Assembly (NCBI GenBank): GCA_964057225.1
Contig: OZ059897.1
Coordinates: forward strand, 11,098,001 to 11,162,000
DNA length: 64,000 nt
Reading direction: 5' to 3'
Source of the DNA: Auanema rhodensis
Taxonomy: Eukaryota > Nematoda > Chromadorea > Rhabditida > Rhabditidae
Shown here: positions 1-9,263 of the stretch, piece after piece
How positions within the stretch are numbered: the first letter of the stretch is position 1
Layout of the letters: every line of letters starts with the position of its first letter
The notes under the pieces: generated by a model
Told to the model about the DNA's origin: nothing
The model's database searches: none
The model's input: the letters and a program-made list of their open reading frames with translations, nothing else
Program-made: the position numbers and the translations under genes

Positions 1-235
1 ATAAAATTATTGCTTGTTTGTTATGTTAGAATTGTTTAATTTAAATACTTATTTAAGTTCTAACAATTTTTGATTTAATCACGTTCAATTAACTGTATTG
101 TTTTCAAAAATAAAGACATCTTTCAATTTCTGTTCATTGAATTAGAATTTTCATGTTGTCACACAGAAATTGAAGAATCTTAGTTCATTTCAGCAACAAT
201 GAACACACTAACTTTGTTTAGTTGTTGTAATGTCG

Positions 236-307
236 GCCCAAGTAGTATAGTGGTTAGTACTCCACGTTGTGGCCATGGCGACACAGGATCGATTCCTGTC
301 TTGGGCA
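236..307 (+). tRNA. tRNA-His (anticodon GTG), copy 1
   Basis: The 72-nt sequence folds as a full cloverleaf. Acceptor GCCCAAG (236-242) pairs with CTTGGGC (300-306), with discriminator A at 307. The D arm is GTAT/GTAC, the anticodon loop is TTGTGGC with GTG, and the T stem is ACAGG/CCTGT. Its anticodon stem reads CCACG/CATGG, with one C-A mismatch that the other copies lack, so this copy may be weaker or decaying. T-runs just after the gene fit a Pol III terminator. No intron and no encoded CCA, as expected in a eukaryote. Confidence 0.88.
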
Positions 308-567
308 TTTTCTGTTTTGAATTTTAAATGCTATAAAATTATTGCTTGTTTGTTATGTTAGAATTGTTTAATTTAAATACTTATTTAAGTTCTAACAATT
401 TTCGATTTAATCACGTTCAATTAACTGTATTGTTTTCAAAAATAAAGACATCTTTCAATTTCTGTTCATTGAATTAGAATTTTCATGTTGTCACACAGAA
501 ATTGAAGAATCTTAGTTCATTTCAGTAACAATGAACACACTAACTTTTTTAAGTTGTTGTAATATCG

Positions 568-639
568 GCCCAAGTAGTATAGTGGTTAGTACTCCACGTT
601 GTGGCCGTGGCGACACAGGATCGATTCCTGTCTTGGGCA
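568..639 (+). tRNA. tRNA-His (anticodon GTG), copy 2
   Basis: Same cloverleaf as copy 1, but the anticodon stem is perfect (CCACG/CGTGG). The base before the gene is G in every copy, where tRNA-His carries its extra G-1. Eukaryotes normally add that G after transcription. T-loop position 54 is A instead of T, so the internal B box is slightly off consensus. Downstream TTTT tracts fit Pol III termination. Confidence 0.92.
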
Positions 640-690
640 TTTTCTGTTTTGAATTTTAAATGCTATAAAATTATTGCTTGTTTGTTATGT

Positions 691-1103
691 CGTTCCATGG
701 TGGTTCCTCAAGGTTCCGGCTGGGTAACCACATGGAATTACTTTCTTTTCTTCCAAATATAAATGATAAAGAGTATAGAGAGAAAGGTTTATTCATGATA
801 AAGTATACAAATTACAATAATGAAAGTTACATAATGATTCCTAGTCGCAGCCCAAAGGACTCGTAAGGAAACCTTATATAGTTTTCCTTACGAGCATAAA
901 AAGTGGTTATATCAGGTCCGCGGAACTTGGTTCCGCTTGAATTGGGCTTTCTTTAATTAAACTTAATATGAAAAAGTGTTCGTTCATTGTTGCATTGAAT
1001 TCCTGTTTCTCAAATGTAGTGTCAGCTATTTGTTTTTATAATGTTCTGTTTTATAAGCGATTGACGTTGTCAATCGCTCTACTTATAGGACACGTATGGA
1101 ACA
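691..1103 (-). repeat. 3' LTR (left in the window)
   Basis: 413-bp long terminal repeat. It begins CGTTCC and ends GGAACA on the plus strand, so the ends are nearly inverted copies; the usual outer TG appears as CG in both LTRs. It contains three strong hairpins: 860-894 (about 12-bp arms), 920-936 (GCGGAAC/GTTCCGC) and 1056-1078 (AGCGATTGAC/GTCAATCGCT). Confidence 0.9.
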
Positions 1104-1314
1104 TGCCTAATATCGAAAAAAAAAGTTGCTGACCTCAGATACATCGAGAAAGTGAAATTCCATGCAAATGTGAAAGTTGTAGGAAATGTTTTAAAAAAAT
1201 ATATAAAAGAATATTGATAATATAGAATAATTTAATGAAGAAAAATAAAGGGAAACGATGTAATTACAAAATAATATATCATATATCATACTGGGAATCT
1301 TTCAAAAGTTTTTT

Positions 1315-1917
1315 TTAGTCTTCTTCATAATACTGGTGTATCTCTGGTAATGGTGATGATCCTAGGTCGTGGAGAAGATCCATAGTCTTGTTGCATAAAT
1401 CCGTTTTTCTTTCCATTTCTTCCTTGGTGGTTGCTGGTGATGCCAGAAATATTTGTAGAGCATTTATAATGCTTTTTCTTGCCTCTGTGGATGGCAGTTC
1501 GCTGCAATGTTGCAGGCTCCATTCTTGATAGGCCGAATGGGTCTCGGCAATAATCCAGTTTGGTGTCTGCTGTTCTGTTGAATCGCAACTAGGTGAATAA
1601 CCTAGTTGGTCCCTTAGTTCAGCAATGGCATCTCGGATGACTCCTGCTGTGTTGGTCCATGGTCCTATGCAGTGGTCAACCTCCGATAGTCGATCCTTGT
1701 CGTATTGGTAACATAGGATTTTGAGCGTTTCAGTACTAGTTTTCGCTCTTGTTAGTCCTTGAACTAACTCTTTCAGGATCTTCTCTTTCATGGGGCGGTT
1801 GGCGATGGTATTGGCGCCTAGCTGCTTCAATTCTCTTACTAATAGTTGAATTGAAAGCCATCTCTTTTTGGCCATCATGAGGGGAATTTCGACGGCTTCA
1901 GGAAGTTGGGTGGACAT
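1315..1917 (-). CDS. unrecognised 200-aa protein of the LTR element
   Basis: Open frame of 200 residues from an ATG at 1917, the most intact gene in the element and the one nearest the 3' LTR. It looks mainly helical, with Leu/Lys/Glu-rich stretches and scattered Cys. I see no zinc knuckle, protease, polymerase, signal peptide or membrane segment. The AT-rich flanks contrast with its more balanced base composition, which supports real coding. It could be a gag-like or accessory protein. I do not recognise the family. Confidence 0.6.
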   Translation of the reverse strand: MSTQLPEAVEIPLMMAKKRWLSIQLLVRELKQLGANTIANRPMKEKILKELVQGLTRAKTSTETLKILCYQYDKDRLSEVDHCIGPWTNTAGVIRDAIAELRDQLGYSPSCDSTEQQTPNWIIAETHSAYQEWSLQHCSELPSTEARKSIINALQIFLASPATTKEEMERKTDLCNKTMDLLHDLGSSPLPEIHQYYEED

Positions 1918-2306
1918 TGTTATCTTTGTTACTGTTTTCTGTCCTTTTATCCTTTTTAAAACTAGGTCGGTCTGTTCCTTCCTTTTTGTCGCCTCCTTTT
2001 TGACCAGTTAGGTGAAAAAGTGATGAAGATTGTTGATTAAAACTTTGCAGTGATTTTTTTGAAAGATTCCAAGTATGATGTATAATTTTATTTTGAAATT
2101 TTGGTTATTAATACAATTTTTTTTTTAATTTTACAATTTTTATGAGAGTGAAAAATAAAAATGTACAATAATTTGTGTAGAATTTTATGTATTACTTAAA
2201 TGAGAAAAAAAAATATATATAGGTTCAAGTTTAGATGGAAATTATGAAAATTATGAAAATGGTATTATACTTTTTGTGATTTTTATATAGAAATTATGGA
2301 TTTTTA

Positions 2307-2640
2307 CTATTGTTCTAGCTTCTTACTTGTAGTCCCAATAACTGTTGACGGTCTTTTCTTATGGATGACTGGTACTGTTGGTGCCACGAAGTTTGGGTCC
2401 GGGATCTGACTCTTCGAAACTCTCTTCTTCGGCTCTGTTACTGGTATGGTGCTGTGATACCTTATCGGCACATGATAAGGCTTTGCTGGCGTTGTAGGAG
2501 AATTATCTTCTAATCCCAATGCCAATTTAAGTGCTGAACTCCATTTCTTAATTGTGGGTGGCTCCTTCTTCCGTTTCTCATACAATTCTTTTCTTGCGTT
2601 TTCTTCTATTTTCTCTGATAGTTTGGTGAATTTCGAGGAA
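2307..2640 (-). CDS. unrecognised basic, Pro-rich frame of the LTR element
   Basis: An open frame running leftward to a stop at 2307. Its early part is Lys/Glu-rich (EENARKELYEKRKKEPP), followed by a Pro/Thr/Lys-rich tail. It overlaps the end of the frame at 2606-3043 in another phase, so the two may be one protein split by a frameshift or joined by splicing or recoding. There is no clear ATG at its upstream end. Function unknown; a gag-like nucleic-acid binding role would fit its basic character but is only a guess. Confidence 0.4.
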
Positions 2641-3043
2641 GAGGAGAAGAAAGAATAGCAGTATTTCGGTATGAAAATGATATTTGAGAATAATCTTTAC
2701 AAGGGGAAGTATTTGTGCTAACATAGCTAGAGCTTTTGATAACGTTAGAATTGCGTTTAGGAGTTTGTTTGTTAATAGACGTTTTAATTTTACTAAGAGT
2801 AATAGCGTGGCGAGAAGTTTTGATAGCTGTTGTGCCTATTTTTTTCGCGGGGGTACCCGGTATAGCGGGTGGTTTCTTTGCAGCAGTAGGCCGGCGCTTC
2901 GTGTCCGGCTCATAAACATTTGGAGGTCCTCTCTTTCTTTGATTCTGCTCGAGTACTGGCTCGACGTGCGTATCATTACGGGGGGCTGCGCTCTGTGGAT
3001 TTGTTTTATCCTGCGGAGGATTTTTACTCTTCGAGTCCGTCAT
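2606..3043 (-). CDS. unrecognised basic, low-complexity frame of the LTR element
   Basis: 145 residues from an ATG at 3043, rich in Lys, Pro, Ser, Thr and Asn. The first half is polar and resembles a disordered region. It is the first open frame after the primer site in the direction of transcription, which is where gag would lie. No zinc knuckle or capsid motif is visible. The last part may be read in the wrong phase, because a more protein-like sequence continues in the overlapping frame at 2640. Confidence 0.45.
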   Translation of the reverse strand: MTDSKSKNPPQDKTNPQSAAPRNDTHVEPVLEQNQRKRGPPNVYEPDTKRRPTAAKKPPAIPGTPAKKIGTTAIKTSRHAITLSKIKTSINKQTPKRNSNVIKSSSYVSTNTSPCKDYSQISFSYRNTAILSSPLPRNSPNYQRK

Positions 3044-4436
3044 CTTGTTGGTTTTCCTGGAAAGGAAATTATTATACCAACGATGCGAATCTTATAAAAA
3101 TAAATATACAACGTGAGAGGCAATATGGGGTTGTATGCGTGACGCTTGCTAGGGGGCCAGCCTGCAGCGAATCTTCTAACGAAGAATTGCTCAATCGGGT
3201 ACATACACGGGCCTGTGACCGGTGCGCCCTTTCTAGGATCAAGTTCCCATCTCTCGAATAGGCGTGAAATATACGACGGTGATCTAAGCAGTATTCCCTT
3301 TCAGTCTTTCGACAAGATTAGGTGCTCAGGCCTCGTACATTCACTTTCCCAGACTTCTCTTGCCTATGAAAAATCACAGAAATCGCTCCCTTAACGAAAT
3401 TCTGCTCCCCTGATTTTTCATGGTGAGACCACTCTAACACTTTCATTCTCGACTAATTCTGTCGTAATTTTCAAATTTGCAAAAATAGGACCAAAAAGGG
3501 ATCTTCAAAATCAGGAATGCGTACGTCTTATATCAAAAATAGTGGTTGCCTCCGCTCAGTTCTCGAGACAGTCTGGTATTGCTTCTCACGACTTTTAGGA
3601 TCAAAATGCAAAATTGTAAATCTTAGGTTCGGGATTCAGATAAAAAATTTCAAAATTATTTGGCTGTTTTCTGGGTTATATTAGGAAGAAGAGAAAAAAT
3701 AATAGTAATAAGAGAGGGAAAAAGATAAAATTTAAAAGAAGATAAAAGAAAAATAAAATAGGAATATAGTAGGAATATAGTAGGAATATAGTACTAGTAT
3801 AGAATAGTTTTGTACATATATATATATATATATATAAATGAGTAATACATTTTAAAGGATAGAATAGAAATTAATGAATTTTAATATATATAAAACAATG
3901 AATTTTGTGATGATTCATGAAAGAAATTAATTCATTTTTGATTCAAAAATTGTTTGAAACTTTATAACAAAAATTTATAAGAGATAGAATAGATTTTGAT
4001 TAAAAAAATGGAATTTTTTATTTTAAGTAAGAAAAAGAATTAATAAGAATTGACAGAAAAAATATCGAAATACCTTAATTAGATGAATACATATAAAAGA
4101 ATTTCAAATTAATTTATGACAGTTATAAACAAAGTTTTTTCTTAAAAATGAATAAAAGATTTTAGAATATGAATCAAAATCGAAATGTTTCTTTTAAATG
4201 AATGAATATAAAATTTAAAAATTAAGTTGTTTCAAAATATATTTCTTTAAATAAATGTATGTAAGATTTCAGTATTAATTTATGAATCAAAATCAAAATA
4301 AAGTTCTTTGAATGAATGAAATAAAGAAGAGAAAGATTTCAAATTAAATTCATATAGTATAATCGAAATATAATTCTTTAATTAGATGTATAAAAGTTTA
4401 CAAAATTAAATTTATGTAGCGAAATATGGTTCTTAG
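3044..4436 (-). other. AT-rich leader of the LTR element
   Basis: About 1.4 kb between the primer site and the first open frame. No supported gene on either strand. The right part is A/T-rich, with a TA dinucleotide run near 3816-3836 and many loosely repeated AAT/GAAT words. It may be an untranslated leader or the remains of deleted coding sequence. Confidence 0.5.
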
Positions 4437-4461
4437 AGATTCGTCGGTTATAGACGAATCT
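4437..4461 (-). other. hairpin overlapping the primer binding site
   Basis: Perfect 9-bp inverted repeat AGATTCGTC (4437-4445) / GACGAATCT (4453-4461) around a 7-base loop. Its right arm covers the inner five bases of the tRNA-Gln complement, so folding would compete with part of the primer site. Confidence 0.6.
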
Positions 4462-4475
4462 CGGTGGAACCTCCA
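4457..4475 (-). promoter_or_regulatory. primer binding site for tRNA-Gln
   Basis: The plus strand reads AATCTCGGTGGAACCTCCA, identical to the 3' end of eukaryotic tRNA-Gln with CCA added, and lies directly against the LTR at 4476. The minus-strand transcript is therefore complementary to that tRNA over 19 nt. This is strong evidence for a tRNA-primed LTR element and for its orientation. Confidence 0.88.
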
Positions 4476-4888
4476 CGTTCCATGGTGGTTCCTCAAGGTT
4501 CCGGCTGGGTAACCACATGGAATTACTTTCTTTTCTTTCAAATATAAATGATAAAGAGTATAGAGAGAAAGGTTTATTCATGATAAAGTATACAAATTAC
4601 ACTAATAAAAGTTACATAATGATTCCTAGTCGCAGCCCAAAGGACTCGTAAGGAAACCTTATATAGTTTTCCTTACGAGCATAAAAAGTGGTTATATCAG
4701 GTCCGCGGAACTTGGTTCCGCTTGAATTGGGCTTTCTTTAATTAAACTTAATATGAAAAAGTGTTCGTTCATTGTTGCATTGAATTCCTGTTTCTCAAAT
4801 GTAGTGTCAGCTATTTGTTTTTATAATGTTCCGTTTTATAAGCGATTGACGTTGTCAATCGCTCTACTTATAGGACACGTATGAAACA
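4476..4888 (-). repeat. 5' LTR (right in the window)
   Basis: Partner of the repeat at 691-1103, equal length and about 99% identical. It carries the same three hairpins, shifted by 3785 bp. As the 5' LTR of a minus-strand element it should hold the promoter. I cannot point to a convincing TATA box. Confidence 0.9.
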
Positions 4889-5101
4889 ATGTTAGAATTG
4901 TTTAATTTAAATACTTATTTAAGTTCTAACAATTTTTGATTTAATCACGTTCAATTAACTGTATTGTTTTCAAAAATAAAGACATCTTTCAATTTCTGTT
5001 CATTGAATTAGAATTTTCATGTTGTCACACAGAAATTGAAGAATCTTAGTTCATTTCAGTAACAATGAACACACTAACTTTTTTAAATTGTTGTAATATC
5101 G

Positions 5102-5173
5102 GCCCAAGTAGTATAGTGGTTAGTACTCCACGTTGTGGCCGTGGCGACACAGGATCGATTCCTGTCTTGGGCA
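5102..5173 (+). tRNA. tRNA-His (anticodon GTG), copy 3
   Basis: Identical in structure to copy 2, with perfect acceptor, anticodon and T stems. It lies in the unit that the LTR element interrupted, about 210 bp beyond the insertion, so its internal promoter is intact. TTTT follows the gene. Confidence 0.92.
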
Positions 5174-5433
5174 TTTTCTGTTTTGAAATTAAAATGCTAT
5201 AAACATATTGCTTGCTTGTCATGTTAGATTTCTTTAATTCAAATACTTATTTAAGTTCTAACAATTTTTGATTTAATCACGTTCAATTAACTGTATTGTT
5301 TTCAAAAATAAAGACATCTTTCAATTTCTGGTCATTGAATTAGAATTTTCATGTTGTCACACAGAAATTGAAGATTCTTAGTTCAATTCAGTAACAATGA
5401 ACACACTAACTTTGTTTAGTTGTTGTAATGTCG

Positions 5434-5505
5434 GCCCAAGTAGTATAGTGGTTAGTACTCCACGTTGTGGCCGTGGCGACACAGGATCGATTCCTGTCTT
5501 GGGCA
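5434..5505 (+). tRNA. tRNA-His (anticodon GTG), copy 4
   Basis: Same 72-nt gene, with perfect stems and the same A at T-loop position 54. Spacing to copy 3 is exactly 332 bp. The next unit would carry a fifth gene but is cut off at its first bases. Confidence 0.92.
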
Positions 5506-5773
5506 TTTTCTGTTTTGAAATTTAAATGCTATAAAATTATTGCTTGCTTGTCATGTTAGATTTGTTTAATTTAAATACTTATTTAAGTTCTAACAATTTT
5601 CGATTTAATCACGTTCAATTAACTGTATTGTTTTCAAAAATAAAGACATTAGATATTTCAATTTCTGTTCATTGAATTAGAATTTTTATGTTGTCACACA
5701 GAAATTGAAGAATCTTAGTTCATTTCAGTAACAATGAACACACTAACTTTGTTTAGTTGCTGTAATATCGGCC

Positions 5774-5974
5774 GGCCTTTATACCAATAAACCATAAACA
5801 TTTAATACACCAAATAAATACACTAAAGTTTTCAACAAGTACACTAATTTTTTCAACAAGTTCACTCATTTTTTTAACAAGTACACTCACCTTAAACATG
5901 CACACATTTAATACACCAAACAAATACACTAAAGTTTTCAACAAGTACACTCATTTTAATTTTTGGTGTTCACG
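5774..5974. repeat. left flank of the MULE-like element with internal duplication
   Basis: A 45-50 bp segment (ATTTAATACACCAAA and onward) occurs near 5799-5845 and again near 5907-5953. Words such as CAAGTACACT recur. It separates the broken tRNA unit from the terminal inverted repeat at 5975. It may be a degenerate outer part of the element's terminus. Confidence 0.5.
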
Positions 5975-6019
5975 CATACACCACTCAGCTTTTTACATGT
6001 ACACTAGTTGTATATAACA
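5975..6019 (+). repeat. left terminal inverted repeat of the MULE-like element
   Basis: Begins CATACACCACTCAGC and pairs with 9219-9263 read on the other strand. Confidence 0.75.
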
Positions 6020-6823
6020 ATTCACAAATACACTCAATTTTTTATAATCAGTAGTTTCGTAAAATTAACAATATTATAATCATGCAATCCTAAATTCTTC
6101 TACCGGCATTTTCAAAAAATGAGGAATTCCGTTGAATTAATAGAAAAAATAGTCAGGCTGTAAACAGATTTGTAATTTCTTAATTCTAGAAAAATTGAAA
6201 GTATTTCTGCGTCAGTATTGTAATATACTTTTCGATGATTAAAACTTATCCGAGATATTTAAATCGCAGGACGAAATTGTAGAACTTAAATTTGCAATAT
6301 TTTTCGTATCCATTCTAAAACGTACTCCAACATCCTTATAAACTTTCTGCTGTGGTTATTGCGGCTGAACTGCTTACCATTACACTTTGAGTATTTTGTT
6401 CCATGCTCGGGCCTATTCTGCTGTCGTAATATTGCTGAAGTGGTGATGTGATCCTGTTGATTTTGTAAATATGCAATAACATTTTCCTTTTCCTCTTTTT
6501 GTAGCTCCAAATAAACTGCCAAGCTAAACTAAAAGATTTTATAATATTGCAAAAAAAACATACCGATGTGAACATAGTTTGTGCTTGTTTCTTTTTATTT
6601 TACAGAGCGCACTCTAGCACTTCAACAATCCTTTGTCATATATAACCCGGGAGCATCTTAAATCTATGTTTAATAATTCAAAATTTAAAATTATACTCAT
6701 ATTCATCTTTACTATTCAAGAGAAATCTTGTATTTGCAATTTCATAGATTTCAAAATCGTTGATAGCATCAGTTAAAGTATCACGATCTAGTTTTCGGGC
6801 TGAAAAGTGTATCCAGTATGTAA

Positions 6824-6872
<49 letters not shown>

Positions 6873-6906
6873 TATATACTTATAATACATAAATATAATG
6901 ACTAAC
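6020..6906 (-). other. 3' part of the MULE-like element with TA microsatellite
   Basis: Contains a TA dinucleotide run at about 6827-6868 inside a probable intron, and short minus-strand open stretches near 6286-6575 that could be terminal exons. I could not join them with confidence. No other feature seen. Confidence 0.4.
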
Positions 6907-7078
6907 AAGGAAGCAACCAGTTCGAGATAGTGAAGAACATCTTCCAAACGGTATAGAGTTAATATATCTCGTTTCTCCGAGTTCTTCTTTCGAATCCAAT
7001 CTTCATATCTCACACCATGAGAGGTGATAATTTTTCTACTTGATCCGTTCACAGCTCTAACCAATTCTTGAATCTCAT
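6907..7078 (-). CDS. probable exon of the MULE-like transposase gene
   Basis: 172-nt open stretch between a good 3' splice site (TTTGTGTTTAG) and a 5' site (GTTAGT) on the minus strand. It encodes a charged, helical-looking peptide containing DEIQELVRAVNG. No domain recognised. Its place inside the transposon suggests the C-terminal part of the same gene. Confidence 0.45.
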
Positions 7079-7714
7079 CTAAACACACAAATTAACTTAT
7101 TTTTCAATCGATTATTTGTCCAACCTTTGTGAAGATTTAAGAAATCATTTAGGAGCTTCTGAGCGGGCTTTTTGCAAGTAATGATCATTTTTAAAAAAGC
7201 ATTTTTTTGTTGTTGTTTTTTTGTGTGAAAAGCATTTTTTTTGTTGGAACTCAAAAATTGTGCTGGCCAGCCGGCTAGTAGTTTTCTATACATGCTGTTG
7301 TAAACAAACAACCAATCGAAATTAACAAGCAACCTATAACTTTTAAATGTTTAAGAATCTAAACTATTAAAGAGATTTTTTAGATTCACCATTTTTTCAA
7401 CTCGGATGATTCCACATTTGAAACAAACTCCATTATTTTTTGTCATATTCATCTCTGATCAAACATTGAAGAATACTTTTCTTGAGCACAACACCAGAAT
7501 CAGTCTAGAATTATGGATTAGAGTAATAATGTCTTGATGCTCACCATCTTCTTACAACCTCATAATATCTCTTTAACCCCTTCGTTAGTGAAATCAGAGT
7601 CACGTGAGCATTCCTGAAGATTTGTCATTCTATGTACGTCACATCGAATCAGAATAGTTTCTTTGAAGAATGATCTTTAAATATTGAATACATTTGGACA
7701 TATTTAACTATTTC
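7079..7714 (-). pseudogene. MULE-like transposase, downstream part, broken
   Basis: A minus-strand segment around 7578-7690 encodes IRCDVHRMTNLQE, which resembles the conserved Cys/His stretch that follows the DGE motif in MULE transposases. It is out of phase with the DGE exon upstream, and stops separate the two. The rest, toward 7079, is AT-rich with no supported exon. Confidence 0.35.
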
Positions 7715-8276
7715 ATCTAGCACAGTTATGAATTTTAAAAGACTGTTCTCCATCATGTATCAATAAACCTATTGTTTTTCCTTCACAATACATTGAAGAA
7801 ATTTCATTGAGGTACTGGCTAAACGCTTCATGATTCTCTAACTCTTTCTTGCTATGAATAATAACAGATAGTAATTCTTTCTCTCGATTGCACTATATCA
7901 CTTGAACCTACCTGAACGTTTCTGATATCCTGATAACCGGAGTAATGTACTCAGCAGTAGCTAAAAAAACGTGGTATCGAGCATTATTGCAGTACCAATT
8001 AAAAGAAGCGAACCACTCACGTTAGCAGTAGCAATATAAGAATCTGAGAACAGATTTTCTTTTTTATAATTCAAATAGGAACATACTGCACAACTTTTCA
8101 GCTTCACTAATTGACATATTTTGGATATTTTCTACTTCTTTTCGTTGACATAACAGATCTTCATGGGATGGTAAACTTTTCGAAAACGATTTCAATGCAA
8201 TTGGATAAGAGTTCATGATACGAACTTTAGCACTACCATTTCCTATAATTTTGATATATTCTTGGTAGTTTGCCAT
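7715..8276 (-). CDS. MULE-like transposase, four in-phase exons
   Basis: Exons at 8087-8276 (ATG at 8276), 8021-8043, 7912-7960 and about 7876-7715 join in phase. Three of the four splice edges are standard: GTATGT/CTCAG, GTGAGT/TTTTTAG and GTAGGT. The last acceptor, AAAG, is weak. The last exon carries a segment ending IHDGEQSFK, the part of MULE DDE domains that holds the catalytic DGE. Introns of 43 and 60 bp are typical of nematodes. A TGA follows soon after the motif, so the gene is probably interrupted. The missing part of the DDE triad is not visible. Confidence 0.5.
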
Positions 8277-8630
8277 CACTATACCATTTTTTATAATTCA
8301 TGGTGGTGCAGTCAGCTCATTTGGATCAGGAGCGGCCAAATAACAATTCATTACCACATGAAAGTCGAGGAGCGCATTTCTACCTTGATTTGTTTTAACA
8401 TGACTTGCAACTGCTGAGCTGTATTAGCAAATTAATGTTACTAAAGTTTAATGCAAAATTAACTAACTGTTGTTTTCAAAACTTCAACACTTTCCTCTCT
8501 TAAGAAATCATGAGCATGAGTGGTAGTTTTATTACAAAGTATTTCTTTAAACTTTCCTGCATCAGATGGTAAAATGCGTTCATTTAAAATAAAACAACTT
8601 GGCTGTTGTAGACGAAAAGTACATCACTTA

Positions 8631-9015
8631 TCAATTTATTTTGTTCATTGACAGCGTAAAAAATCTGAATGTAAGCTTTAATTGAAGCAAAGTGAAAACG
8701 AAACACCTCTCTCCAAAATCCTTCGTATGTAGCATGGACGTTCCGAACAGCCTTGAGAATAGCTCCTGATTTGCAATTGGATTTAACAAAGTTTCCGGAT
8801 GCATCTTGACATACACCGTGAGAAGTACATTTGTTGTCACGCGAGTACCAGTATCATCTGATTGAACGATGTAGATACAAAATTAACGTTGAACACGTAC
8901 CACAACCGTTCCATGATGAAAATCTATCTACAGTTAGATTGTCCAAGTGCAATACACAACCACGATCAGAAAAAAAGAATATTCTACCTTTAACCACTTC
9001 ATTGAACGGAGGCAT
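8631..9015 (-). pseudogene. FLYWCH-like zinc-finger part of the MULE gene
   Basis: A short frame from an ATG at 9015 to 8854 has the order FFF...WNGCGTC, reminiscent of a FLYWCH finger. The adjoining frame (8880-8631) carries VKMHPE, like the His-Pro end of that finger. The two frames differ in phase, so there is a frameshift or an unseen splice. A similar arrangement recurs at 25100-25500. FLYWCH fingers are common partners of MULE transposases in nematodes (known). This case is inference. Confidence 0.35.
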
Positions 9016-9218
9016 TATGCATAGAAGTTCAGACTTACTTCTGTAACATGAATGAAATCAAATAAGAGTGATAACACATGCTCACAACCTAGAACTATTC
9101 AGCTTCGCCAACACAGCATCTATGGAACAAATAACTCTGGTGGATGGCATATTCAATGAAACAGAAACAAGGCGAATAGTTATTCAAAACATACGAAATC
9201 CTTACTAATTCCAGAAAC

Positions 9219-9263
9219 TGTTATATACAACTAGTGAGCATGTAAAAAGCTAAGTGGTGTATG
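9219..9263 (-). repeat. right terminal inverted repeat of the MULE-like element
   Basis: Inverted partner of 5975-6019. The next base (9264) starts sequence from the tRNA-His unit, which marks the element's outer edge. Confidence 0.75.

Larger units (their letters stand above)
1..690 (+). repeat. 332-bp tandem tRNA-His repeat units, left block
   Basis: Two full units (1-332 and 333-664) and the start of a third (665-690) are nearly identical. Each holds AT-rich spacer, one tRNA-His gene and a T-rich tail. The third unit is cut by an LTR retrotransposon and resumes at 4889. Outside the tRNA the spacer has no open frame. The array belongs to the same locus as 4889-5773. Confidence 0.92.
691..4888 (-). 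mobile_element. LTR retrotransposon without pol, 4198 bp, minus strand
   Basis: Two 413-bp direct repeats (691-1103 and 4476-4888) differ at only about five positions, so the insertion is recent. The 4-bp sequence ATGT flanks both ends (687-690, 4889-4892) as a target duplication within the tRNA repeat. A 19-nt match to the 3' end of tRNA-Gln plus CCA abuts the right LTR, which fixes transcription leftward. The 3372-bp interior has three open frames on the minus strand and no reverse transcriptase, RNase H or integrase motif. This is seen directly. That it moves using another element's enzymes is inference. Confidence 0.88.
4889..5773 (+). repeat. 332-bp tandem tRNA-His repeat units, right block
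   Basis: Resumes the interrupted unit at 4889, then a full unit at 5199-5530 and a last one from 5531 that stops after the first bases of its tRNA near 5773. The final copy contains a few extra bases around 5650. The break point coincides with the tRNA 5' end. Confidence 0.9.
5975..9263 (-). mobile_element. MULE-like DNA transposon with 45-bp TIRs
   Basis: 5975-6019 and 9219-9263 are inverted copies of about 45 bp with two or three mismatches, beginning CATACACCAC. The right end joins exactly to tRNA-unit sequence at 9264. Between them lies a spliced minus-strand gene. Its HDGEQ motif and following Cys/His segment resemble Mutator-like DDE transposases, and its N-terminal part resembles a FLYWCH zinc finger. 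Related fragments occur at 24885-25513 and 37771-37968. The family call rests on motifs only. Confidence 0.6.

Noticed and set aside
678..866. 62-residue frame starting in the tRNA unit and entering the LTR
   Set aside because: It spans an insertion junction, lies antisense to the element and has no motif.
2684..3394. Plus-strand frames at 2684-3097, 2920-3261 and 3146-3394
   Set aside because: They oppose the LTR element's own frames, and the primer site shows transcription is leftward. I treat them as antisense shadows.
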